From RBG-16-64-13 sp963718375 (GTDB taxonomy: Bacteria; Actinomycetota; Thermoleophilia; RBG-16-64-13): a stretch of 64,000 bases of DNA. A model generated the notes under the pieces. That model made no database searches and was not told the origin of the DNA. It saw only the letters and a program-made list of their open reading frames with translations. A program made the position numbers and the translations under genes. The stretch covers positions 992,001 through 1,056,000 of the forward strand of contig CAVQZD010000005.1 in assembly GCA_963718375.1 (NCBI GenBank), read 5' to 3'. Positions 33,541 through 41,460 of the stretch are shown piece by piece. Position 1 is the stretch's first letter; each line of letters begins with the position of its first letter.

Positions 33541-33951
33541 ATGCGCTGTCCCCGTTGTGGAGACGCGACAAGCGACTCCGACCGATTCTGTAGCTCCTGC
33601 GGGCAGGACCTGCTCACCTACCGGGAGTTGTGGCCGAAGACTCCCACTGAGATGCAGCCATCTCCGGCTACCGACCCGGCTCTCGCCGCCGCTGCGGCGC
33701 CACAAGTGGAAGCCACACGCCCGCCGACCTACTTGGGCTGGGCGGCGGCGCTGGTGACAGTATGTTGGCCTGCTTTCTGGGCCGGCATCCCCGCCGTGAT
33801 CTATGCCGGACGTGCCGAAACGCAGCTTGACGCCGGCGACTTCGCCGGCGCGCAAGAGTCGGCGCGCAAGGCGCGCACCTGGTGTTGGGTGACCTTCTGG
33901 GCGGGTCTGGCACTCTGGGCGTTGATACTGACCTTGGTCGTCACGCTCTAG
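33541..33951 (+). CDS. Zinc-ribbon plus CD225/dispanin membrane protein
   Basis: The 136-aa protein starts MRCPRCGDATSDSDRFCSSC, a two-knuckle zinc ribbon nearly identical in layout to its neighbour. The membrane part has the dispanin signature: WAAALVTVCWPAFWAGIPAV, then the conserved loop AGDFAGAQESARKARTWCWV and a second helix. CD225 proteins are the bacterial relatives of interferon-induced transmembrane proteins and likely affect membrane curvature or fusion; bacterial roles are unknown. It starts two bases after its neighbour's stop. Confidence 0.85.
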   Translation: MRCPRCGDATSDSDRFCSSCGQDLLTYRELWPKTPTEMQPSPATDPALAAAAAPQVEATRPPTYLGWAAALVTVCWPAFWAGIPAVIYAGRAETQLDAGDFAGAQESARKARTWCWVTFWAGLALWALILTLVVTL

Positions 33952-34046
33952 GACCGAAGGCTATACTAGGGCGCCGTTACCGCCGGATCATGGTGGCGCG
34001 GCGCGCATGCGGCGCGCTCAGTACTGTCCGGCGGGACCGCATCCGT

Positions 34047-34133
34047 GGAGGGGTGGCGGAGTCTGGTCGATCGCACCGGTCTTGAAAACCGGCAGGCCGC
34101 AAGGTCTCAGGGGTTCGAATCCCCTCCCCTCCG
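34047..34133 (+). tRNA. tRNA-Ser (anticodon TGA)
   Basis: GGAGGGG pairs with CCCCTCC. The anticodon arm CCGGT-CTTGAAA-ACCGG gives TGA at 34083-34085, with a long variable arm and T-loop TTCGAAT. CCA is not encoded (GCTTCC follows). A TATACT -10 lies at 33962-33967. Confidence 0.97.
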
Positions 34134-34145
34134 CTTCCGGATGCG

Positions 34146-34652
34146 CTAGATGAAGATTATCTCGGCGTCCTTGGTCATGTCCAAGAAGTCGCTCACCGTG
34201 GCGATGCCTTCGACGCCGTCGATGAAGTCTTCTTGCTTTAGGCCCATCATGTCGGCGGTCATCTTGCAGGGATAGAGCTTCGCGCCGCCATCGATGAGCA
34301 TCTGCATGTACTCGGGCACAGTAGGGGCACCCACGCCCGCGATCTTCTTTCTCATGATCCAAGAGGCGAACCGCGTCATGCCGGGGATGATGCCCAATAG
34401 GTTGGGGATGCCCCAGTTGGCCGGCACGGGCAGTCCCATCAGGCTCATCTTCATGCTGGTGTTTGCGACGGGCGCCAACTGCAGCTTGTTGATGCGCTTC
34501 TTCGTGACCAGGTCCATACCCCAGAAGGTGAAGAAGATGGTCACGTCTATGCCATCGCCCAACGCACCCCAGCCCATGATCAGGGCCGGATAGGCCATGT
34601 CCAGATCGCCCTTGGAGCAGATGAAGGCGAGGTGTCGATTCTCATCGGTCAT
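34146..34652 (-). CDS. DsrE2-like sulfur-carrier family protein
   Basis: The 168-aa protein starts at ATG 34652 after AAGGAG (MTDENRHLAFICSKGDLDMAY). It matches the DsrE2 branch of the DsrE/F/H family: FFTFWGMDLV, membrane-proximal hydrophobic stretch, and the conserved thiol in AKLYPCKMTADMMGL that can carry persulfide sulfur. DsrE2 proteins occur beside TusA, rhodanese or sulfide oxidation genes. It is the last gene of the ArsR-SQR operon, 61 bases after the TusE-like gene. Confidence 0.88.
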   Translation of the reverse strand: MTDENRHLAFICSKGDLDMAYPALIMGWGALGDGIDVTIFFTFWGMDLVTKKRINKLQLAPVANTSMKMSLMGLPVPANWGIPNLLGIIPGMTRFASWIMRKKIAGVGAPTVPEYMQMLIDGGAKLYPCKMTADMMGLKQEDFIDGVEGIATVSDFLDMTKDAEIIFI

Positions 34653-34713
34653 GTTGGGTCTCCTTGTCTGACAATGCTTCGTCGTCACATGGGCCACTCG
34701 CTCGGAGTGCGTG

Positions 34714-35034
34714 TCACACACACCCCTCGGGCTTGCCCAGACCCGCTATGCGGGCCACCTTCTTAGCCGGCCCCTTGGGGAACAGAGCGAAAAGCTCCTT
34801 CGTACCGACCCCGGTGCCCGTAGTGATCTGCCGCAGAGTGGGAGACTTCCAGTCCTTGCCCTCCGCCTCCTGCCGGCACCAGCGGATGATGGTCCAATGG
34901 GCCTCGGTTAGTTCGGGCAGACCCTCCTCGGCAGCGATGGCTTTGGCTATGTCGTCGGTCCATTCGGTGGGGTCGGTAAGGTAGCCCTCTTCGTTGCACT
35001 GCACCGTCTTGCCCGCGATCTCGCGAGTAGCCAT
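34714..35034 (-). CDS. tusE: TusE/DsrC/DsvC family protein with a single C-terminal cysteine
   Basis: The 106-aa protein has the family signature DWKSPTLRQITTGTG and ends GLGKPEGCV. The penultimate cysteine (Cys105) is the universal sulfur-accepting residue. The second cysteine found ten residues earlier in true DsrC of sulfite reducers is absent (the segment reads AKKVARIAG), so this is the TusE-like sulfur relay type rather than a DsrAB substrate. AAGGAGGG lies seven bases before the ATG. It probably passes sulfur between DsrE2 and other carriers in the same operon. Confidence 0.9.
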   Translation of the reverse strand: MATREIAGKTVQCNEEGYLTDPTEWTDDIAKAIAAEEGLPELTEAHWTIIRWCRQEAEGKDWKSPTLRQITTGTGVGTKELFALFPKGPAKKVARIAGLGKPEGCV

Positions 35035-35037
35035 GTG

Positions 35038-35634
35038 TTATCCCTCCTTGTCCTTGTCTCCGGCAGAATGCCGGCCTATCACTTTGAGTACGCTCAGCGC
35101 CGTCGCCAGACCCCGACGCGCGTCCGGGTCGCGCAGTTGCCTCGCAAGCGCCCACAGAGAGAGCTTGTCGCCGCCCGGGGATTCCTGCCGGCTCAGCTCC
35201 GCGACTACGTCGTCCACTACCTGCGCGCCCGTCCGGGCGGCCGCGAAGTAGCCCTTCTGCTCCGCCTTCTGCAGAAGGTCGGTGGCCTTGCCGAAGACGT
35301 CGTCTGCCAGGGGTCCGACCGTCTGGGTGAGATCCATGAGGCTTTCCAGATGATCAAGGAGCTTGTCCAGGTTGCGCCCGTTGCGCAGCAAGCGCTTCAG
35401 CAGGCGCAGCAGGTCGTCTAGGTCGACGTAGGCCTGCACCTCCTCCAACTGCTCAGTGAGGAGTTCAAAGGCGTCGTTGGCCGCGGGCAGCACGTCGTGC
35501 ACCAGCTCAGCCCTTGCCTGCTGGCGCCGTTCGGCGACTTCGGCCTGCTCGGTGAGGTACCGCAACTGTGCGGCCATCTGTTCGAGCTTGTCTTCCATTG
35601 CCACCAGATCTTGGCCCGCTATTGCCTGTGCCAT
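35038..35634 (-). CDS. DUF1641 family protein
   Basis: The 198-aa, mostly helical protein has an N-terminal coiled coil (MEDKLEQMAAQLRYLTEQAE) and the DUF1641 segment LLRNGRNLDKLLDHLESLMDLTQTVGPLADDV. Genes of this family usually sit beside sulfide:quinone oxidoreductase-like flavoproteins or formate dehydrogenases; the biochemical role is unknown. Here it lies 10 bases after the flavoprotein and 3 bases before tusE, so one operon is clear. Confidence 0.85.
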   Translation of the reverse strand: MAQAIAGQDLVAMEDKLEQMAAQLRYLTEQAEVAERRQQARAELVHDVLPAANDAFELLTEQLEEVQAYVDLDDLLRLLKRLLRNGRNLDKLLDHLESLMDLTQTVGPLADDVFGKATDLLQKAEQKGYFAAARTGAQVVDDVVAELSRQESPGGDKLSLWALARQLRDPDARRGLATALSVLKVIGRHSAGDKDKEG

Positions 35635-35644
35635 CCCGTCCGCC

Positions 35645-36877
35645 TTACTTGTGCCACTTGCCCGACATGCTCATGCGCGCGGGCAGCGGGAGTTCTTGGC
35701 CTTTGAGCAGGATATTCCAGTACATCCAACGGAACATGATCTTGCCCCAGTGGTTCATCTCGGTCTCCTGTAGCAGAGCGAAGGGGCCGATGCCGGGCAG
35801 CGGGTAGCGCCCCGGCAGCGGCTCGACCTCGTAGTTGAAGTCGATCAGGAGGCCTTTGCCGAAGCCGGACTCGATGAAGCAGTTGGTGTGCCCGTCGTAG
35901 GTGGGCAGCAGGTCCAGCCCGTCCACATAGCGCAAGAAGTTCTCGGCAAAGCAGTCCACCGAGAAGTGAGCACCGGAGCCGCTCTTGGAGGTGGGCAGGG
36001 CGGCCGTGTCTCCCAGCGCGAAGATGTTGGCATGCTTCGAGGAGAGGAATGTATGGACATCTACGGGCACGTAGTTGAGTTCGTCCCCCAGGCCTGAGCG
36101 CGCGATGAGCTCGTCGCCCTTGTTGAGGGGGACGGTCACCAGCAGGTCGTAGTCCAGCTCGCTCTCGTCGTAGTGCACCAGCTTCTTGGCTTCCGGGTCG
36201 ACGTGCTCGACCAAGAACTCAGGCACCACCTCGATGCTCTTCTGTTCGAGGATATCGCCCAAGTACTTGGAGGCCACCGGCTTCGTGAAAGCCCCAGGCA
36301 GCGGGGTGGCATAGGTGAGCGTCACCCGATCGCGGAGGCCCTGCTCGTGGAAGAACCAGTCGGCCAGCATGATGAACTCCAGCGGGGCGACCGGACACTT
36401 GATGGGGTTCTCCACCACATTCAGCACCAAGCGGCCCCCTTGCCAGGTGCGTAGATGCTTCGCAAGGGCAACGGCGCCTTCGACCGAGTAGAAGTCGAAG
36501 ATCGACCTCTGCCATTCCGGACCCTCCAAGCCAGGCGTCTCTTCCGGATGGATCTGGGTGCCGGTCGCCAAGACCAAGAAGTCGTACGGCAGGATGCGTC
36601 CGTCGGCGAGCTTGACGCGGTTCTGCTCGGGCTCCACCAGCTCTGCTGCCGCCTTGATCATCTCCACACCGACCGGGATGAAGTCCCTCTTGGGCTTCAC
36701 CACGTCGTTCTTGTTGTACATGCCAAAGGGTATGAACAGAAAGCCGGGCTGGTAATAGTGGGTCTCCACCGGGTCCACGATGGTGATCTTCCAGTCGTCT
36801 GAGTCCAGCATTCGCCGCAGGCGATTGGCTACCATGGTCCCCGCGGTCCCCGCGCCGATGATCAGCAGGCGTTTCAT
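35645..36877 (-). CDS. sqr: Sulfide:quinone oxidoreductase-like FAD protein
   Basis: The 410-aa flavoprotein has the FAD-binding LLIIGAGTAGTMVANRL, FLVLATGTQIHPEETPG and HANIFALGDTAALPTSKSG. Two cysteines expected of SQR are present, Cys161 in NPIKCPVAPLEF and Cys333 in HTNCFIESG, and the C-terminal region contains amphipathic aromatic-rich segments for membrane contact. It would oxidise sulfide to polysulfide or sulfur and reduce quinone. It follows the arsR gene by 25 bases and leads the DUF1641-tusE-dsrE2 set. A related flavocytochrome role cannot be excluded. Confidence 0.88.
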   Translation of the reverse strand: MKRLLIIGAGTAGTMVANRLRRMLDSDDWKITIVDPVETHYYQPGFLFIPFGMYNKNDVVKPKRDFIPVGVEMIKAAAELVEPEQNRVKLADGRILPYDFLVLATGTQIHPEETPGLEGPEWQRSIFDFYSVEGAVALAKHLRTWQGGRLVLNVVENPIKCPVAPLEFIMLADWFFHEQGLRDRVTLTYATPLPGAFTKPVASKYLGDILEQKSIEVVPEFLVEHVDPEAKKLVHYDESELDYDLLVTVPLNKGDELIARSGLGDELNYVPVDVHTFLSSKHANIFALGDTAALPTSKSGSGAHFSVDCFAENFLRYVDGLDLLPTYDGHTNCFIESGFGKGLLIDFNYEVEPLPGRYPLPGIGPFALLQETEMNHWGKIMFRWMYWNILLKGQELPLPARMSMSGKWHK

Positions 36878-36902
36878 TGGTGGTCCGGTCTCCCTTCGCT
36901 GT

Positions 36903-37289
36903 CTATTCTGGGGGCTCGAACTCCGCGGCCGCCCTCAGGCTCTGCCCCGCGGCCCGATGCTCCTCGAGCAGCCCTTCCCGTATCAGGGCACAAGCTTGGA
37001 CGAACTTCGGGTTGGTCACTGAGTAGTAGACCGTCTGCCCTTCTTTGCGCGCCCTCACCAAGAGTCGCTCCCTTAGGATGCGCAGGTGCTGGGAGACGTT
37101 GTGCACCGATATGTTCAATTCTGCGGCCAAGTCGCTCACGCATTTCTCACCATCCGTCAGCGCGTGCATTATGCCGAGCCGATGTGGATTAGCCATGGCT
37201 TGACACATATCCGCATGCATCTCGAAGAGGGCCCGAGTGTACTCGGACGGCTGTGTCCCCTCTTCACTCCTTTTGTCCTGTATTTGCAT
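36903..37289 (-). CDS. ArsR-family transcriptional regulator
   Basis: The 128-aa protein is a winged helix repressor: ALFEMHADMCQAMANPHRLG, then LAAELNISVHNVSQHLRILRE as the recognition helix and ARKEGQTVYYSVTNPKFVQAC as the wing. Cysteines at 29, 50 and 99 could form a thiol, metal or persulfide sensor; the ELCVCDL arsenic motif is reduced to EKCVSDL. It heads the sulfide operon and very likely represses its own promoter. The ATG at 37289 lies seven bases beyond a -10 element, so the mRNA should be leaderless. Confidence 0.92.
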   Translation of the reverse strand: MQIQDKRSEEGTQPSEYTRALFEMHADMCQAMANPHRLGIMHALTDGEKCVSDLAAELNISVHNVSQHLRILRERLLVRARKEGQTVYYSVTNPKFVQACALIREGLLEEHRAAGQSLRAAAEFEPPE

Positions 37290-37296
37290 GATTGCT

Positions 37297-37325
37297 TATA
37301 TACTCCATCCCGCACAAGCTGTCAA
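37297..37325 (-). promoter_or_regulatory. Consensus promoter of the arsR-sqr operon (leaderless)
   Basis: On the minus strand a perfect TTGACA (37325-37320) and TATATA (37302-37297) are separated by 17 bases. The expected start, about 37290, coincides with the arsR ATG at 37289. No Shine-Dalgarno sequence fits in the space. Confidence 0.8.
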
Positions 37326-37414
37326 GTCCTCAGGCGCATGTCACGATCAAGCAGCAGGATGCTCGGCGGCGGTAGACTTGTGTGGAGCGAATCTACAAGA
37401 CCCAAGGGGGGGTC

Positions 37415-38113
37415 GTGCCTCAACGCAAGATCGTCGAGATCGATCGCGACCTATGCGACGGATGTGGGCTTTGCACCACCGCTTGTGCAGAGGGCGCCCT
37501 TGCCCTTGACGGGGAGAACAAGGCAGTGCTGGTCCGCGAGCTGTATTGCGACGGCATGGGTGTCTGTCTCGATGTCTGCCCGACGGGTGCGCTAACCATA
37601 GTCGATCGAGAGAGCGAGGCCTACGACTACGAAGCTGCGCGAGAACACATCCAGCGCACTCGGGGTCCCGAAGCCGCAGCTGTGGTGCATCGGGGGGACG
37701 ACGCAGACCCCTCGCGAGGCGGAGCCGACAAGGCTGCCCCCTCAGAGCTCACTCAGTGGCCCATACAGCTGCACCTGATCTCGCCTGCGGCACCGTATTT
37801 CACGGGCTCCGACCTGCTCATCGCTGCAGACTGCACCGCGTTCACTCGGGGGAGCTTCCACTCCGACCTCTTGCGGGGCCGCAAGTTGGTGGTGGCCTGT
37901 CCCAAGCTGGACGACACAGGCCCCTACTTGGACAAGCTCACTGAGCTCCTGCGGACCGCCAGGCCCAAGTCTGTGACCGTCGCCATGATGACTGTCCCCT
38001 GCTGCGGCGGGCTGCAGCGCTTGGTAGAACAGGCGATCGAGGCGTCGGGTACGGGCCTTCTGCTTCAAACCGTCATCATCGGACTTGATGGAGAGGTAGT
38101 GCTGCGGACGTGA
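37415..38113 (+). CDS. Ferredoxin-domain protein with C-terminal hydrogenase/iron-sulfur-associated domain
   Basis: The protein begins with a two-cluster ferredoxin module. The first motif is complete (CDGCGLCTTAC). The second reads C-DGMGV-C-LDV-CP, where methionine replaces the second cysteine. After an acidic linker follows a domain starting WPIQLHLISPAAPYF with additional cysteines (AADCTAF, VVACPKLDD, VPCCGGL), common in anaerobe 4Fe-4S proteins of unknown role. GTG at 37415 with upstream AAGGGGGG is preferred; a GTG at 37382 also fits. It is divergent from the ArsR operon and may share its control. Confidence 0.82.
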   Translation: MPQRKIVEIDRDLCDGCGLCTTACAEGALALDGENKAVLVRELYCDGMGVCLDVCPTGALTIVDRESEAYDYEAAREHIQRTRGPEAAAVVHRGDDADPSRGGADKAAPSELTQWPIQLHLISPAAPYFTGSDLLIAADCTAFTRGSFHSDLLRGRKLVVACPKLDDTGPYLDKLTELLRTARPKSVTVAMMTVPCCGGLQRLVEQAIEASGTGLLLQTVIIGLDGEVVLRT

Positions 38114-38167
38114 GCGCCCGTGCAAGCCGGTACAAGCCGATGCGACGTGCCGCCCGACCTTGGGAGA

Positions 38168-39577
38168 TCAGCTGACGCTGGCCAAAATGGCTGGATCGAC
38201 AGCCGGTATCTGCCCCTTGTTGGAGGGGTTCAGTACGCCGATTATGGTCCGCTTGTAGCGCCCGCGCATGCGTTCCTGCAGATCGATCACTGACCCAGGC
38301 TCTGGTCCCACGATCAGACGGACCTGTGGGCGGTCCAAGGGCGTACCGACCTCAGGCGGCCTACAGACCACCCCCACTTCGCCGCTCCCCAATACGACCA
38401 CCGTGCCCGTCGGATAGAGCCCCATGACTTCCACAAACAGCTTCAACAGAACCGGGTCAAAATCCGTACCAGACCCCTTCGCAAGAATCACCACTGCCTC
38501 CGGGGGGGTCAGATTCACCTTTCGGTAAACGCGCGCGGTAGTGAGAGCATCGAAACGATCTGCCAGGGACACTATGCCTCCGAACAGCGACACATCCCGC
38601 TTTAGCCGGGCGGTGGGGTATCCGCTTAGATCGTGATTCATGTGGTGCTCGAACGCGACCACCACCGACCGCATCACCGATGAGGCCAGGCGCTGCCCTC
38701 CCAGCAAGGCGTTCGCGGCCATCACCGGATGAAGACGCATGCTCTCCCATTCCTTCTGATCCAGCGCTCCCGGCTTGTTTAGCACGTCCGGGTCGACGCC
38801 CAGCTTGCCCGCATCGTGCAGAAAGCCGGCCAAGCAGAGTTCGCCCAGTGTCGTCTTGTCCAGACCCAACCGTTGCCCGAGGATGGTGGATAGCACTGCC
38901 ACGTTGGTGGAGTGGAGTATGAGATAGCGGTCGAAGTCCTTAATGGTCGTGAGTGTGAGCAGTGACGTAGGGTCGCGCAGGATCTCGTCCACGACTGACT
39001 GAGTGACGTGGCGGGCGCGCCGGATGGCGGCTGGCTCGACGACACCGTCGGTCTCGTTGAGTTGCATGCCCAGATGCATCGCCGCGGAATAGGCCAGCAG
39101 GGAGGTGGAGCGGCGGTCTTCGCGACCGCTGCCCAGGTCTGCCGATTCTGCGCGCACGTTGCTGATCTCCCTCGCACGTAAGAGCTCGCTAAGGCCTTCG
39201 GTCTCCGACGGTCGCGTTCGAGAGAGAAGCGCCAGCGTCTCTTGAAGGTCGACCTCTCCGAGCCCGGCTCCGAAGGTCAACGTGCTGATCTGCCACTCAT
39301 CGAAGAGCTGCAGGAGGCTGGCGAACCGCCCGTAGGTCGATACCGAGGTCGGGACGCGAGACTTGTTGACGAACACGCAGTGGCTGAGGACGCTGAAGCT
39401 GACCGCCCCGGTCTCCTCACTCGTAGAGTTGAGCAACTCCAGGAGCTCACCGCCGGCCTGAGCCATGACCGCGTTGCCAGAGTCGTAGTAGCCGGCTGTA
39501 CGCACCGCGGCGGAGAGCGCGGTGGCCAACTGCTTGCTTCGTTCGATCGAGACACCGTCTGTGGGCTCAGCGCTCAT
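38168..39577 (-). CDS. HD-GYP domain protein
   Basis: The 469-aa protein has an N-terminal helical region of unknown type (1-170) and an HD-GYP phosphodiesterase domain: LAGFLHDAGKLGVDPDVL (HD pair), HPVMAANALL, and the signature HHMNHDLSGYP, slightly altered from HHExxDGxGYP. HD-GYP enzymes hydrolyse cyclic di-GMP; the changed signature leaves activity uncertain. The C-terminal part (about 400-469) adds a small beta domain. Its ATG overlaps the stop of the HEAT-repeat gene by four bases, so the two work as a pair. The GGDEF protein at 46810 could provide the messenger. Confidence 0.88.
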   Translation of the reverse strand: MSAEPTDGVSIERSKQLATALSAAVRTAGYYDSGNAVMAQAGGELLELLNSTSEETGAVSFSVLSHCVFVNKSRVPTSVSTYGRFASLLQLFDEWQISTLTFGAGLGEVDLQETLALLSRTRPSETEGLSELLRAREISNVRAESADLGSGREDRRSTSLLAYSAAMHLGMQLNETDGVVEPAAIRRARHVTQSVVDEILRDPTSLLTLTTIKDFDRYLILHSTNVAVLSTILGQRLGLDKTTLGELCLAGFLHDAGKLGVDPDVLNKPGALDQKEWESMRLHPVMAANALLGGQRLASSVMRSVVVAFEHHMNHDLSGYPTARLKRDVSLFGGIVSLADRFDALTTARVYRKVNLTPPEAVVILAKGSGTDFDPVLLKLFVEVMGLYPTGTVVVLGSGEVGVVCRPPEVGTPLDRPQVRLIVGPEPGSVIDLQERMRGRYKRTIIGVLNPSNKGQIPAVDPAILASVS

Positions 39578-41283
39578 GCGCCCGCACCGCTCGCCCGCGT
39601 CTGTGCCCCGCTCATGGCTCGCGCGGCGGCCCGCCCGATCTGCGGCTCTCCGCTACCCGCTGCCTCAGAGAGGGCCCGCTCAGCGTCCGGTCCACCGACC
39701 GCCCCGGTGGCGACGACCGCCGCCACACGTAGGGCCATGGGCCGGCTGCCGAACACCTTGCGCTTCCACATCTTCCTGAGTGCATCGACAGTCGTTTCGC
39801 CCCCCAGCGTGCCATACGCGACCAAGAACGCCTCCAGTTCTTCGGCCGACCGAGTCTCAAAATCGCGGGCCTCCACCTGCGCCTTCACGGCAGGAAACTG
39901 GCTTCCGGCGCCCCGGCGGGTCAGACCGCGGACCGCCAAGGTCCGCACCGCGGTGTCTTCGTCCTGGATGGCCCTGGCCAGCAAGCCCAGAGAGCGACTA
40001 TCAGTCAGCGTGCTCAGGCTGCGTACCACCTCCCGCCGGACCCTCTCGTCCGGATGACGCACGAGCGGCTCCAGATGAGTCAGCAAGTCGGGATCTCCTG
40101 CATCGGTGGCCAACTGCACGGCATTGCGCACCACATACCACCGCGAGTCACGCATGAGGGGATAGATATGCCCGACGGGGGTCCCTCCCTCCATGCGCAG
40201 AAGATTGAGAACCGTCTTGCGGACTATCTTGTCCTCGCTGATGGCCAGCGTCTCTAGAAGCGCGGGGTATATCGCCGCACGCGATCTGGCGAGAAACCGC
40301 TCCACGTCCTGTGCGCTCTCCGGGGATCGCGCAGCCGCAGCCGATATCATCTTGCCCAGTCGTTCCGCCGTGGCGGCCTCGGCGAACAGTGTCTCGACAG
40401 TGCCGCGCCCCAACCTACCTTGCGACTCCAGCTCGCTCAGTTGACCAAGCACCAAGCTCAGACCGTCCTGGTCGAAGTCTTCCAGATACCACGCGATCAC
40501 CATAGATAGCGAGCTGAACACAGCATCCCGCCCCCCCGGCAGCTCCGACGGGTCACCGACGATCTCCAGAAGTACTACGACGAAATCGTCCATGGGCTCA
40601 GTGGGATGCGAGACAAGCCACTCACCCCGCTCGATCTCGTCTTCGGTCAGCGCCAGGTCGTCCCGATCCAACTCGCCCCGTTCCCGTGGGGCTGAGCCTC
40701 CACCGACGTCCGCATCTCGGTCTTCGGGAGCGATGGCTTCTGCCTCAGCCTTGTCCACCGACGCCAGCTCGTTCAGGCGTTGCAGCACCGTGTCACGCAG
40801 TGCTTCAAAGGCATCGTCGTCGACCCCTTCTCCCTCAAGGAACGGGTCGACCACCTCGAGTTGCACATGCACAAGGTCGTGTTCCCACAGAGCGGTACTC
40901 AGATCCTGGTCGGTGTCGACCATCTGGTCCGCTCGCGCCAGGCAGTCGACCAGGGTCTCCAACTCACTCGCTTCGACGCCCGGTGTCAGCGTAAGGCCGC
41001 GGATGCCGTCACGGAACATCAAGAAAGCCAGGTTGTCCCTGCTCTCGGCGTGCGCGTACACCTCTTCACCCTCAAACAGGAGACTGCTGTCGGAGACCCG
41101 TAGGGCCAAAGTCCCCATGGAGTCCAGATGGGCGACCACCGCTGCGCCGACGAGTTCCATCGTGTTGCGGGTGGTGGGGTGACCTTCGGGATAGAGACGA
41201 TGATCACGGTAGCCTTGGTGAAGCCGCGCGCACACCTTCTTGGCCGACTCGACGGCCACAGAAGGACTGCCCACCCCGTTCAT
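39574..41283 (-). CDS. HEAT-repeat protein coupled to HD-GYP
   Basis: The 569-aa protein starts at ATG 41283 after AAAGGGA (MNGVGSPSVAVESAKKVCAR). The N-terminal part (1-190) shares sequence style with the N-terminus of its HD-GYP partner, including LYPEGHPTTRNTMELVGAAV and LRVSDSSLLFEGEEVYAH. The rest is helical, with clear HEAT-like repeats at about 380-560 (YPLMRDSRWYVVRNAVQLA, VRHPDERVRREVVRSLS, IQDEDTAVRTLAVRGL). HEAT repeats bind proteins or act as phycobilin-type scaffolds. It is probably a cytoplasmic scaffold for the HD-GYP protein. Confidence 0.82.
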   Translation of the reverse strand: MNGVGSPSVAVESAKKVCARLHQGYRDHRLYPEGHPTTRNTMELVGAAVVAHLDSMGTLALRVSDSSLLFEGEEVYAHAESRDNLAFLMFRDGIRGLTLTPGVEASELETLVDCLARADQMVDTDQDLSTALWEHDLVHVQLEVVDPFLEGEGVDDDAFEALRDTVLQRLNELASVDKAEAEAIAPEDRDADVGGGSAPRERGELDRDDLALTEDEIERGEWLVSHPTEPMDDFVVVLLEIVGDPSELPGGRDAVFSSLSMVIAWYLEDFDQDGLSLVLGQLSELESQGRLGRGTVETLFAEAATAERLGKMISAAAARSPESAQDVERFLARSRAAIYPALLETLAISEDKIVRKTVLNLLRMEGGTPVGHIYPLMRDSRWYVVRNAVQLATDAGDPDLLTHLEPLVRHPDERVRREVVRSLSTLTDSRSLGLLARAIQDEDTAVRTLAVRGLTRRGAGSQFPAVKAQVEARDFETRSAEELEAFLVAYGTLGGETTVDALRKMWKRKVFGSRPMALRVAAVVATGAVGGPDAERALSEAAGSGEPQIGRAAARAMSGAQTRASGAGA

Positions 41284-41330
41284 CTCAGTCCCTTTCGGGC
41301 AATCATCCTGCGAGACCCCCGCGCAAAGAC

Positions 41331-41453
41331 CGGCTGCACCTGGACGCAAATCTTATCACCCGCGCGATAACGGCGCTCCGCGGCAGCGAGCAGGCCTACG
41401 CGTTCCTCCTCATCACCGACAAGTACCCGCCGTTCTCACTGTCGCGCCCATAG
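41331..41453 (+). pseudogene. Remnant of a DUF4389-type gene (C-terminal end only)
   Basis: In one plus-strand frame the DNA reads an open end finishing AYAFLLITDKYPPFSLSRP and a TAG at 41451. The Y-x-x-LLTD-x-YPPFSL pattern is the hallmark C-terminus of DUF4389 membrane proteins. Only about 40 codons are recognisable and no start or promoter exists, because the minus-strand HEAT gene begins at 41283. It is probably a leftover from deletion or rearrangement. Confidence 0.6.
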
Positions 41454-41460
41454 ACCGTAC

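Noticed and set aside
34714..35034. Dissimilatory sulfite-reductase partner DsrC
   Set aside because: Only the terminal cysteine is present; the second redox cysteine is missing, so the TusE-like type is called.
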